DNA of 64,000 bases, taken from positions 186,001 to 250,000 of the forward strand of contig NZ_WTYY01000003.1 of assembly GCF_009827405.1 (NCBI RefSeq), in the 5' to 3' direction. Below are positions 54,874 to 63,177 of this stretch, in pieces. This stretch comes from Alteraurantiacibacter aestuarii. GTDB lineage: Bacteria; Pseudomonadota; Alphaproteobacteria; Sphingomonadales; Sphingomonadaceae. A model generated the notes under the pieces. It did not search any database and was not told where the DNA came from. It was given only the letters and a program-made list of their open reading frames with translations. Made by a program: the position numbers and the translations under genes. Positions within the stretch are counted from its first letter, which is position 1. The number at the start of each line of letters is the position of its first letter.

Positions 54874-54956
54874 CCGAGATAGTTTCCAGACATCATGCCT
54901 AGAAAACACCGCGGCAACCGCTTGGTTCCAAGTCAAATTGCGGGGAGGCGCAAGCC

Positions 54957-55769
54957 CTAGCGCAGCGTCAGCCAGGCAATTGCCACTGTGCCCACCACGA
55001 TCCGGTACCAGGCGAAGGGGGTAAAGCCGCGGCGGCTGACAAAGGCCACGAACAGGCGAATGACGATCAGCGCCACGATAAAGCTGACCACAAAGCCGAT
55101 GGCGATTTCATACCAGCCCACGCTTGTGGTGCCGGCCATCAGCGCATCGCCCTTCTGGAACAGTTCCAGTGTGGTGGCGCCGATCATGGTGGGCACGGCC
55201 AGAAAGAAGGAGAACTCCGCCGCCGTCTTGCGGTTCACGCCCATCGCCAGCGCGCCCATGATGGTGGCGCCTGATCGGCTGACACCGGGGATCATCGCCG
55301 TGCACTGGGCCAGGCCAATACCGATCACCGTCTTCATCGGCAGGTCGGCAACCTTCACCTCGTCACCCGGGCTGGAGGCTTTTTCGATCCCGATAATGGC
55401 AATGCCGCCCAGGATCAGCGCCCACGCCACGATTGACGGGCTGCCCAGCATGATGTCGATATAATCCTTGAACGCCAGCCCCAGGATCACGCTGGGAATG
55501 AACGCCAGCAGGATGTTGCGGGCAAAGCGCAGGCCTTCGCTTTCCAGCTTCAGCACGCCCATGCCCGCGCCCCAGAATGTGGGCCAGTACTGATACACCA
55601 CCGCCAGGATCGCGCCCAGCTGGATAACCACGTTGAACATCGCCCACTCATCGGCATCATAGCCGAACATCTCCGTGGCGAGGATCAGGTGGCCGGTGGA
55701 GGAGACCGGCAGGAATTCTGTCAGCCCCTCGACAATGCCGAGCAATACTGCGGTGAGAGTGGTGTCCAT
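54957..55769 (-). CDS. uppP: undecaprenyl-diphosphatase
   Basis: This 270-residue integral membrane enzyme (BacA family) recycles undecaprenyl diphosphate for cell-wall and polysaccharide synthesis. The two signature regions are LLGIVEGLTEFLPVSSTGHLIL near the N-terminus and TAMIPGVSRSGATIMGALAMGVNRKTAAEFSFFLAVPTM in the middle, containing the catalytic Glu, Ser, His and Arg residues. Eight helices are expected. It supports the exosortase-associated polysaccharide genes at the right end of the window. Confidence 0.96.
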   Translation of the reverse strand: MDTTLTAVLLGIVEGLTEFLPVSSTGHLILATEMFGYDADEWAMFNVVIQLGAILAVVYQYWPTFWGAGMGVLKLESEGLRFARNILLAFIPSVILGLAFKDYIDIMLGSPSIVAWALILGGIAIIGIEKASSPGDEVKVADLPMKTVIGIGLAQCTAMIPGVSRSGATIMGALAMGVNRKTAAEFSFFLAVPTMIGATTLELFQKGDALMAGTTSVGWYEIAIGFVVSFIVALIVIRLFVAFVSRRGFTPFAWYRIVVGTVAIAWLTLR

Positions 55770-55792
55770 TGCTGCCGAGCAATTGGCAGGGC

Positions 55793-55819
55793 GGGCGGTT
55801 TAGTCAAGCCAAACCGCCC
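55793..55819. terminator. hairpin between uppP and the M13 peptidase gene
   Basis: GGGCGGTTT (55793-55801) pairs perfectly with AAACCGCCC (55811-55819). It lies between the end of the M13 peptidase gene and the start of uppP on the minus strand. A TTGACT on the minus strand lies in its loop, so a uppP promoter may overlap the hairpin. No T-run follows. Confidence 0.5.
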
Positions 55820-55875
55820 CCCAACATCAGCAGCCCACACCAGCGGCGCACCGTGACCCTGCGCCGCAACCTGTC

Positions 55876-57999
55876 CTACCAGATCGAAACGCGATCCTGC
55901 GGCGGCAGGTACAGCGGATCATCCTCGCCCACATCGAAGGCATCATACCATGCGTCCAGCTGGCGTACGGTGTTGTTGAGGCGGAAATCGCCCGGAGGAT
56001 GCGAATCGGACAGCATTTGCGAACGCTTGCGCTCGGGCCGCAGCTTCTCGCGCCAGTTCTGCGCAAAGCCGAGGAAGAAGCGCTGGTCGCCGGTCAGCCC
56101 GTCAATCACCGGAGCCTCAGCTCCATTCAGCGACAGGCGATAGGCGCGGTAGGCCATTTGCAGGCCGACCACATCGCCCAGCGTCTCTCCCAGAGCCAGC
56201 CGCCCGGTCAGGCAGGTTTCCCCGTCATCGGTGCAATAGGCCTCGATCAGCGGAATGAGCTTGCCCGCGCGCGCTTCAAAGCCCGCCCGGTCCACGTCCT
56301 GCCACCAGTTGCGCAGCGTGCCGGTGCTGTCGAACCGCGACCCGGAATCGTCAAAACCATGGCCAATCTCATGGCCGATGATCGCGCCGATTGCGCCATA
56401 GTTCACCGCCGCTTCGGCATTGGGGTTGAAATAGGGTGCCTGCAGGATGGCGGCGGGAAACACCACCTGGTTGAAGATCGCCATGTAATAGGCATTCACC
56501 GTCTGCGGCAGCATGGCCCATTCGGTGCGATCCACCGGCTTGCCCAGGCGCGAAAGCGAATCCGCCTGATTCCACGCAATGGCGCTGATGCGGTTGGCCA
56601 GCGGATTGCCCGGCGTGATCTCCAGCCCGTCATACGTCTCGAATTCATCGGGATAGCCGATCATCGGGGTGAAGCTTGCCAGCTTGGCCCGCGCTTCGGC
56701 CAGCGTGGCCGGGGTCAGCCAGTCATTATCGTCCAGATCCTCACCCATCGCGCGCAGCAGGTTGGCCACCAGCTCATCCATCTGCGCCTTGCTTTCAGGC
56801 GGGAAATAGCGCGCAGCGTAGAGCGCGCCCAGCTGCTCACCCAGCAGGCCTTCAACCTCGCCGATGGCGCGCTTTTCACGCGGGCGCGGGCTGTCCTGCC
56901 CGCTCATCACCGTACCGTAAAAGGCGAAATTCGCATCATCGATGTCGCTTGGCAGCACGGCGGCATAGGATGACAGGAAACGCACCGCCATATAGGCCTT
57001 GAGATTGGCCAGCGGGGTCTGCGTGAGCAATTGCATCATCGCCGGCAGGCCGCCGCCCATCATGCCCATTTGTTCATCGTCCAGACCCAGCGCGGCAGCT
57101 TCTTCGGCATCGGGCAGCAACTGGCTGGCCAGGAAGCGATCGACATCGCCGAAGCCGCCCGATTGCAGCAGCGTCTCGGTGGGAAAATCGGGGGCGAGCG
57201 CGATCAGCTCGTCGCGGCTCAGCACATTATAGGTCAGCTCCGGAATGCGGAACATCTGGCTGTCCCACTCCAGTTCGGCCACCTGATGCTCAAAATCATA
57301 CACCACGCGGGCCGCGGCCGCCGGATCGCCGTAGCCTGCCTTGCCCAGCATGAAGGTGAGGAAATCCATGTATGCCGCGCGGATTTCCAGGTTCCGCTCA
57401 TTGTCGACCAGATAATAATCGCGGTCATCCAGCCCCATGCCGGTGAAGCCGACCGATACCACATAGGAATTGGGATCGCGGCTATCGACGGTGACGCCTG
57501 CGGAAACCATCGCCGGATAGCCCGGCTGTTCGAACAGATGGGCAAGTGCATCCAGATCGGGCGCGTTGAAAATCTGCGTCAGATAGGGATAGGCAGGCGC
57601 AAGCCCCGCCGCATCGATGGCAGGCCGGTCCGCATAGGCATTATAGGCATCGACAATGCGGCGCTGGGTGGTTCCGGGCGCCGGATCGGCTGCAACCAGC
57701 TCCGTCACCAGCGTCTCGACATCGTCCACCGCGCCTTCGGCCAGAATGTCGAACGGGCCATAGCCGGATCGATCGGCGGGAATTTCGGTCGCTGCCACCC
57801 ATTTGCCATTCACATAGGCATCGAAATCGGCACCGGGATCGACCGACGGGTCCAGCTGCGTCAGATCGACGCCCCATGCGCCGAACGACATTGCCGGGGT
57901 GGCCCGCTCCGGCGCCTCCTGCGCCTCCTGAGCCAGGGCCGGCATGGCGGCGGCGAGCGCAATGGCGGAAATGCCGGTAGCGAATATCTTGCGAATCAT
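55876..57999 (-). CDS. secreted M13-family (neprilysin-like) zinc metallopeptidase
   Basis: This 707-residue peptidase has a signal peptide ending MPALAQ. The catalytic region has GAIGAIIGHEIGHGFDDSGSRFDSTGTLRNWW (zinc ligands in HEIGH) and GETLGDVVGLQMAYRAY, where the Glu is the third zinc ligand. A C-terminal SDSHPPGDFRLNNTVRQLDAWYDAFDV and a tail ending RVSIW follow; the Arg is a conserved M13 substrate-binding residue. It probably cleaves small peptides in the periplasm, as do the S9 peptidase at 31269 and the aminopeptidase at 33573. It lies 208 bases downstream of the ABC exporter; that gap holds an imperfect hairpin (58121-58153). Confidence 0.94.
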   Translation of the reverse strand: MIRKIFATGISAIALAAAMPALAQEAQEAPERATPAMSFGAWGVDLTQLDPSVDPGADFDAYVNGKWVAATEIPADRSGYGPFDILAEGAVDDVETLVTELVAADPAPGTTQRRIVDAYNAYADRPAIDAAGLAPAYPYLTQIFNAPDLDALAHLFEQPGYPAMVSAGVTVDSRDPNSYVVSVGFTGMGLDDRDYYLVDNERNLEIRAAYMDFLTFMLGKAGYGDPAAAARVVYDFEHQVAELEWDSQMFRIPELTYNVLSRDELIALAPDFPTETLLQSGGFGDVDRFLASQLLPDAEEAAALGLDDEQMGMMGGGLPAMMQLLTQTPLANLKAYMAVRFLSSYAAVLPSDIDDANFAFYGTVMSGQDSPRPREKRAIGEVEGLLGEQLGALYAARYFPPESKAQMDELVANLLRAMGEDLDDNDWLTPATLAEARAKLASFTPMIGYPDEFETYDGLEITPGNPLANRISAIAWNQADSLSRLGKPVDRTEWAMLPQTVNAYYMAIFNQVVFPAAILQAPYFNPNAEAAVNYGAIGAIIGHEIGHGFDDSGSRFDSTGTLRNWWQDVDRAGFEARAGKLIPLIEAYCTDDGETCLTGRLALGETLGDVVGLQMAYRAYRLSLNGAEAPVIDGLTGDQRFFLGFAQNWREKLRPERKRSQMLSDSHPPGDFRLNNTVRQLDAWYDAFDVGEDDPLYLPPQDRVSIW

Positions 58000-58120
58000 C
58001 GAGCGTCCCTTGATCTGTTCCGCCGCGCAGGATCAGCGCCCGCGGAATCGAAGTGAAATATCGGTTTAGCGCCAAGCCCGGAAAGGCGACGTCATTCATC
58101 GGTTTCATATGATACTTCGT

Positions 58121-58153
58121 CGATTAGCAGGGGCTTAACCCCTGTCTCAATCG
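58121..58153 (-). terminator. imperfect hairpin after the ABC exporter gene
   Basis: CAGGGG pairs with CCCCTG across CTTAA, and outer bases CGATT and AATCG extend the stem with a two-base bulge. It lies in the 208-base gap between the ABC exporter stop and the M13 peptidase start. There is no T-run, so termination is likely but not certain; it could also be a leader structure for the peptidase. Confidence 0.4.
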
Positions 58154-58207
58154 AATTCTCAACCGGAAACTTCGTGTGCTTCGCCGGTCAGGCGGGCAAG
58201 CGGGCCG

Positions 58208-59995
58208 TCAGGCGGCCTGATCGTCAAATTGCAGCGCGGCGAGATGGGCATAAAGCCCACCCTTGGCAATCAGGCTGGCGTGATCGCCCTGCTCGACAAT
58301 GCGGCCATCGTCCAGCACCACGATCCGGTCTGCCGCGCGCACCGTGGCCAGGCGGTGGGCGATGACCAGCGTGGTGCGGTTCTCCATCAGCTTTTCCAGC
58401 GCCTGCTGCACCAGCCGTTCGCTTTCGGCATCCAGCGCGCTGGTGGCTTCATCCAGCAGCAGGATCGGGGCATCGCGCAGCAGCGCGCGGGCGATTGCCA
58501 CGCGCTGGCGCTGGCCGCCCGAAAGACGCGCCCCGCCTTCGCCCAGATAGGTATCGAGGCCATCGGGCAGTTCGCGCAGGAATTTTTCCGCATTGGCTGC
58601 GCGCGCCGCGTCCCAGATAGCCTCTTCATCGGCATCCCACGCGCCATAGCGCAGATTGTCGCGCGCGCTGGCGGCGAACAAGACGCCTTCCTGCGGAACC
58701 AGCGCCATGCGTCCGCGAATGGCGGCAGGGTCGGCCTGATCCAGCGGAACGCCGTCCATGCGGATGGTGCCCACCTGCGGATCGTAGAAACGCTCCACCA
58801 GCTGGAAAATGGTCGATTTGCCGGCGCCCGATGGCCCCACGATGGCCACTGTCTCACCCGGCTCAACGGTCAGGGTGAACCCCTCGATCGCCTTGTCCTG
58901 CAAGCGCGTGGGATAGCTGAAGCCGACATTCTGGAACGACAGGCTGCCGCGCGGCGGCTCCGGCAGGGCCTGCGGACGCGCGGGCGGCGCGATTGCGGGT
59001 GCCTGGTTGAGCAATTCGTTCAGCCGACCAGCCGCACCGGCACCGCGCAGAAGATCCCCGTAAACCTCGGTCAGCGATCCGAATGCACCCGCCACCAGCA
59101 CGCCGGTGAGCACGAAGGCGGCGATGGTGCCGCCCGAAAGCGTGCCTTCGGCCACCTGCATCGCCCCGCGCCACATCAGCGCGGTGATCGCGCCGAAGAT
59201 CACCGCAATGATGATCGCGGTCATGGTCGAGCGCAGCACGATGCGCCGCCGGGCGGTTTCGAAAGTGGCCTCCACACTGGCGGCAAAGCGGGCCTGTTCG
59301 CGGCTTTCCTGGTTGAAGCCCTGGACGATTTTCATCGCGCCCAGCACTTCGGAAATCATCGCGCCGACATCGGCCACGCGGTCCTGGCTCTCACGGCTGA
59401 CAGCGCGCAGGCGGCGACCGAACATGGCAATCGGAATGATCACCACCGGAATGGCCACCACCATCATCCCGGTCAGCGCGGGCGCGAGGTAAACCAGATA
59501 GGCCGTGCCGCCCACCGCCATGATGGCATTGCGCAGCGCGACCGAGACGGTGGTGCCCACCACATGTTCGATCTGCGCGGTGTCGGCGGTCATCCGGCTG
59601 GAAATCTCCGACGGGCTGTTCTCCTCGAAGAAGCCGGGGGACAGGCGCAGCAGGTTCTGCTGAACGGCAAGGCGGATATCGGCCACCACGCGTTCACCCA
59701 GCAGGCTGACGAAATAGAACCGGCAGGCCGTGCCCAGTGCCAGCACCACCACGATGCCGAACAGATAGCGGAACCAGCGGCCGATCTCGTCCGGGTTGCT
59801 GCCCTCGGCAAAGCCGCGATCGATGATCAGGCGGAAACCGGCGGGGATCGCCAGCGTGGCCGCTGCCGTCACCATCAGGGCGATACAGGCGAACACGATC
59901 ATGCCGGGATAGCGCCCGGCGGCGCGGAAAATCATCGCCAGCGGACCCAGGTTATCTGCGGGCTCTACATCATCGGAGGAAGCGCGGCTGGCCAT
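58208..59995 (-). CDS. ABC exporter half-transporter (fused membrane and ATPase domains)
   Basis: This 595-residue type IV ABC exporter subunit of the MsbA/LmrA kind acts as a dimer. Six membrane helices span about residues 30-310. The ATPase shows Walker A VAIVGPSGAGKSTIFQLVER, Q-loop ALVPQEGVLFAASARDN, signature RLSGGQRQRVAIARALL, Walker B PILLLDEATSALDAESE and the switch His in LVIAHRLATVRAADRI. Substrate unknown; related sphingomonad proteins are annotated as lipid A or multidrug exporters. There is no adjacent second half-transporter. Confidence 0.93.
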   Translation of the reverse strand: MASRASSDDVEPADNLGPLAMIFRAAGRYPGMIVFACIALMVTAAATLAIPAGFRLIIDRGFAEGSNPDEIGRWFRYLFGIVVVLALGTACRFYFVSLLGERVVADIRLAVQQNLLRLSPGFFEENSPSEISSRMTADTAQIEHVVGTTVSVALRNAIMAVGGTAYLVYLAPALTGMMVVAIPVVIIPIAMFGRRLRAVSRESQDRVADVGAMISEVLGAMKIVQGFNQESREQARFAASVEATFETARRRIVLRSTMTAIIIAVIFGAITALMWRGAMQVAEGTLSGGTIAAFVLTGVLVAGAFGSLTEVYGDLLRGAGAAGRLNELLNQAPAIAPPARPQALPEPPRGSLSFQNVGFSYPTRLQDKAIEGFTLTVEPGETVAIVGPSGAGKSTIFQLVERFYDPQVGTIRMDGVPLDQADPAAIRGRMALVPQEGVLFAASARDNLRYGAWDADEEAIWDAARAANAEKFLRELPDGLDTYLGEGGARLSGGQRQRVAIARALLRDAPILLLDEATSALDAESERLVQQALEKLMENRTTLVIAHRLATVRAADRIVVLDDGRIVEQGDHASLIAKGGLYAHLAALQFDDQAA

Positions 59996-60090
59996 TTCGC
60001 TGCTGCGCCTAGCCGATAAGATCGCGCGATTGAAGCACTTGCCCGCCGGAATTCTGCATTATTGCGGTTTTTCCGGGCACAAGCCCCTTT

Positions 60091-60102
60091 TGCTGCAATG
60101 CA
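60091..60102. promoter_or_regulatory. candidate PhaR-type site upstream of phaZ
   Basis: TGCTGCAATGCA at 60091-60102 is identical to 149-160 near the UrcA-like gene. Here the arms TTGC (60090-60093) and GCAA (60100-60103) form an inverted repeat. It lies about 120 bases upstream of the PHB depolymerase ATG, in a 225-base divergent region. PhaR-type repressors of PHA genes bind TGC/GCA-rich sites, so the position is apt; the protein assignment is inference. Confidence 0.45.
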
Positions 60103-60220
60103 ACATCGCTTACATTGGATGCACAAGTCAGGCTATGGCATGGTGCAGACAACACAATTGCGCGCCGTGCCGGGATCGCAGCAGATCCACCTGGCACATG
60201 GTTCGCATCAGGGGACGCAC

Positions 60221-61444
60221 ATGCTCTATTCCGCCTATGAAATGCATCGATCGATGATGCATTCGGCCAGCAATCTGGCGTCTTTCGGGGCCCAATTGCT
60301 GAGCAATCCGGCGCTTCCCATCGGGTATTTCGGCATGGGGCCAGCCATGGCCTCCGCGCTGAAGGTGTTCGCCCACGTCTATGAAGAGCGCGGCAAGCCC
60401 GAATTCGGCATCGAATCGGTCACCGTCGATGGCAAGGCCCATGCGGTGTCCGAAAACGTGGTGCTGGAAAAGCCGTTCGGATCGCTGCGTCATTTCAAGC
60501 GCGAGGGCCTGCCCGCCGATGCGCCCAAGCTGCTGCTGGTTGCGCCGATGAGCGGCCACTACGCCACGCTGCTGCGCGGTACGCTGGCGCGCATGCTGGA
60601 AAATCAGGAAGTGTGGGTGACAGACTGGGCCGACGCCAAGCTGGTGCCACTGTCCGCCGGTGATTTCGATCTGGACGACTATATCGATTACCTGATCGAA
60701 TTCCTCCGGTTCATCGGTGAAAACACGCATGTGCTGGCGGTGTGCCAGCCCTCTGTTCCCGCCTTTGCCGCCACGGCGGTGATGGCGGCGGAAGGCGATG
60801 CGTGCCGCCCCGCCACGCTGACCATGATGGGCGGCCCGATCGATACGCGCGCCAGCCCGACCAGCGTCAACGATGTGGCGATGGACAAGCCGCACAGCTG
60901 GTTCGTCGACAATGTGATTGCCACCGTGCCGCTGAATTATCCCGGAGCGGGCCGCAAGGTCTATCCCGGCTTCCTGCAGCTGGCGGGCTTCCTGTCGATG
61001 AACATGGAAAGCCACATGCTGAGCCATTACGAGATGTTCAAGCACCTGACCGTTGGGGATCAGGAAAGCGCCGACAAGACTAAGGATTTCTACGACGAAT
61101 ATCTCTCTCACTGCGACATGACGGCGGAGTTCTATTTGCAGACGATCCACCACGTGTTCCAGGAACACTCGCTGCCCAAGGGTGAATTCGTGCACCGCGG
61201 CAAGGCCATCGATCCTGATGCCATCCGCGACACCGCCCTGCTGGCGATCGAGGGTGAGAACGACGATATCTCAGGCGTGGGCCAGACCCGCGCGGCGCTG
61301 GACCTGACCAAGCACCTGCCAGCCGATCAGAAGAAGTACTACCTGGCCACAGATGTGGGCCATTACGGCATCTTCAACGGCAGCAAATGGCGCGGCAAGA
61401 TCGCTCCCGTGGTGGAAGACTGGATCCGCGCCCATTCGCGCTGA
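60221..61444 (+). CDS. phaZ: intracellular poly(3-hydroxybutyrate) depolymerase
   Basis: This enzyme mobilises PHB granules inside the cell. The protein has 407 residues and no signal peptide. It belongs to the intracellular depolymerase family in which a Cys replaces the lipase-box Ser: Cys175 in HVLAVCQPSVPAFAA. Other landmarks are KLLLVAPMSGHYATLLRGT, EVWVTDWADAKLVPL, MMGGPIDTRASPTSVN, the probable catalytic Asp in AIEGENDDISGVGQTRA and the His in YLATDVGHYGIFNG. The ATG at 60221 follows AGGGGA; the upstream frame is not needed. It converges on the O-ligase gene, with a perfect palindrome (61438-61451) over its stop codon. Confidence 0.95.
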   Translation: MLYSAYEMHRSMMHSASNLASFGAQLLSNPALPIGYFGMGPAMASALKVFAHVYEERGKPEFGIESVTVDGKAHAVSENVVLEKPFGSLRHFKREGLPADAPKLLLVAPMSGHYATLLRGTLARMLENQEVWVTDWADAKLVPLSAGDFDLDDYIDYLIEFLRFIGENTHVLAVCQPSVPAFAATAVMAAEGDACRPATLTMMGGPIDTRASPTSVNDVAMDKPHSWFVDNVIATVPLNYPGAGRKVYPGFLQLAGFLSMNMESHMLSHYEMFKHLTVGDQESADKTKDFYDEYLSHCDMTAEFYLQTIHHVFQEHSLPKGEFVHRGKAIDPDAIRDTALLAIEGENDDISGVGQTRAALDLTKHLPADQKKYYLATDVGHYGIFNGSKWRGKIAPVVEDWIRAHSR

Positions 61445-61451
61445 TCAGCGC
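61438..61451. repeat. perfect palindrome over the phaZ stop
   Basis: GCGCTGATCAGCGC is a perfect 14-base palindrome that includes the phaZ TGA. It lies in the 62-base gap between convergent genes and may help stop transcription from either side; no loop or T-run is present, so this is weak. Confidence 0.35.
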
Positions 61452-61506
61452 TGATCGGCGCGGGCCGACGCAGCATGGGACACGCTGTCGACAGGACGCG
61501 CGCAGG

Positions 61507-62892
61507 TCAGGCGGCTGACGGCACCTGCGCCGTTTCGGCAGGCTGGCCGGACCGGGCCTTGCGCGCATCGCCCTGCGTGCGCCGGACATAGGACCACAGG
61601 CCGCATTGCAGGCCAACCAGCATGAAGATGAACGGCTGATAGGCAATGCCCACGAACAGCGCGCCCACCAGATAGGCCAGCTGGGCCTGCTGCAGGGCGG
61701 TGGCCAGACCCCATTGCCAGCTCTTGCGGCCATCGGCTGCGTCCTGATCGCCTGCCGTGCGGGAGAAGCGCCAGCGGATGCGCTCCATCTGCCACACGCC
61801 CAGCCCCTGCAACCACAGCCACAGCAGCAGGCCCGGCCAGCCCTGCTCGCCCAGCAGCTCGAAATAGGAGGAGTGATAGGCGCGCGCTTCTTCCGTCACT
61901 TCGCGGAATTCGACCTGCTGGTTATTGCCCTCTCCGGTCACCACGCGGGTGTTGTAGGTGAAGGAATTGGCGCGATAGGCATCGAAGCCGCCGCCCAGCG
62001 GATGATCCTTCGAATAGTCATAGGTCCATTGCCACACCGCCAGCCTGGTGGAGGCGGACTGGTCGCTCTGATAGCCGGTGATCGTGCCCATCCGTTCAAG
62101 ATAGCTCTGCGGCAGGAAGGGTATCGCCGCCATCAGCACCAGACCCGCCAGCGCACCATAGACAAAGCGATAGCGCACCGACCGCAGCATCAGCACCCCC
62201 AGCACGGCAAGGCACACCAGCCCGGTGCGCGCAGACGTGCCGATCGGGATCAGCAGACAGGAAAAGATCAGCGCGCCGCTGAATGTCCACACCCGCCAGT
62301 CCGGCTTGAAGATGGTGCCGTGGCGCGCCAGCCATACGATCAGCGGGATTGTGGCAATCGCCGCGGTGGAGATGATCGAGCCTTCGTACAGCCCGGAATT
62401 CTCATCCACCAGCAGCTTGAGCGTGGCATAGCCGCCGCCGCCGAAAACGGTCTTCATCCCGCCGTTGATGATGATCGCGCCGATGGACAGCACCAGGATC
62501 AGGACCGCCGCCTCTATCCGCAGCCGCGTGCGCAATGTCAGCGGCAGGAAAGTGGCGAACACCAGCGCCTTCCACACCCAGTCCCACTTCTCCCACGCCG
62601 AATCCTGGAACTGCGCCGCCATCGTGGTCAGCCCGCAATAGACCAGCAGCGCCACGATAAGCCCCTGGCGGAAAGTGAAGCGCATGCCCTGCTTGCTGTC
62701 GAAGAACAGCCAGCCGCAAAACGCCGCGGCAAAGGCCATCAGCGATAGCGGCAAGGCCTGGATCAGCCCCCAGCCGATCTTCTGCGGGGCCACGACATCG
62801 ATATAGATATAGACCAGCACCCAGATGAACGGGCGCTTCAGCCCCATCGCCAGCAGCAGGCCGATAAAGCCGATCAGGACAAGGTCGAGCAC
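61507..62892 (-). CDS. O-antigen ligase-like protein, exosortase-A system-associated
   Basis: This protein of about 461 residues has some ten membrane helices and an N-terminal region FIWVLVYIYIDVVAPQKIGW. It matches the putative O-glycosylation ligase found in exosortase-A (XrtA) polysaccharide loci, related to WaaL/Wzy proteins. The long periplasmic loop contains RLAVWQWTYDYSKDHPLGGG and YHSSYFELLGEQGWPGLLLW, the usual ligase pattern. The start is a GTG at 62892, where the family normally begins (LDLVLIGFIGLLLAMGLKRP); longer frames overlap the next gene. It is co-directional with the small membrane protein at 62897 and divergent from the glycosyltransferase. Confidence 0.85.
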   Translation of the reverse strand: MLDLVLIGFIGLLLAMGLKRPFIWVLVYIYIDVVAPQKIGWGLIQALPLSLMAFAAAFCGWLFFDSKQGMRFTFRQGLIVALLVYCGLTTMAAQFQDSAWEKWDWVWKALVFATFLPLTLRTRLRIEAAVLILVLSIGAIIINGGMKTVFGGGGYATLKLLVDENSGLYEGSIISTAAIATIPLIVWLARHGTIFKPDWRVWTFSGALIFSCLLIPIGTSARTGLVCLAVLGVLMLRSVRYRFVYGALAGLVLMAAIPFLPQSYLERMGTITGYQSDQSASTRLAVWQWTYDYSKDHPLGGGFDAYRANSFTYNTRVVTGEGNNQQVEFREVTEEARAYHSSYFELLGEQGWPGLLLWLWLQGLGVWQMERIRWRFSRTAGDQDAADGRKSWQWGLATALQQAQLAYLVGALFVGIAYQPFIFMLVGLQCGLWSYVRRTQGDARKARSGQPAETAQVPSAA

Positions 62893-62896
62893 GCGC

Positions 62897-63124
62897 TCAG
62901 CCGTCCTTGTTCGTGCTGCGGCCAGCGTTGGGGCGCGCATAGGGAGAGAACTTGCCCTTTGGGCGCGGCGCCGGGGCGGTATCGGCAGCCGCCGCCTCAT
63001 CCTCGCGATCGAGATCGTCGCGCGTCAGCAGCCGGAAAGCGGCAAGCGCGATCAGGCCGTGTGTCAGCGCGATGGTGAAATAGTCGATCACAGATAGATT
63101 TCCGGCAGCTTCATCGGCAGCCAT
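62897..63124 (-). CDS. small membrane protein in the exosortase-A locus
   Basis: This 75-residue protein has one clear membrane helix (DYFTIALTHGLIALAAFRLL) and a cytoplasmic tail first acidic (DDLDREDEAAAAD), then basic and Pro-rich (APRPKGKFSPYARPNAGR). It is not recognised, but similar small proteins sit next to the O-ligase in sphingomonad exosortase loci. A GTG at 63184 would extend it by 20 residues but would overlap the divergent glycosyltransferase start at 63178, so the ATG at 63124 is preferred. Its stop is 4 bases before the O-ligase GTG. Confidence 0.6.
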   Translation of the reverse strand: MAADEAAGNLSVIDYFTIALTHGLIALAAFRLLTRDDLDREDEAAAADTAPAPRPKGKFSPYARPNAGRSTNKDG

Positions 63125-63177
63125 AGCCCAGACAAATTGACGCGCCGTTAAGGTTGTCGTGGCAAGGATTTGCGTCA

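Noticed and set aside
57641-58108. 155-codon open frame overlapping the M13 peptidase start
   Set aside because: It runs in a different frame through a clear signal peptide and catalytic protein and has no motif of its own.
58229-60019. Plus-strand open frame of 596 codons over the ABC exporter
   Set aside because: Antisense shadow; the minus strand carries Walker A, signature and Walker B motifs.
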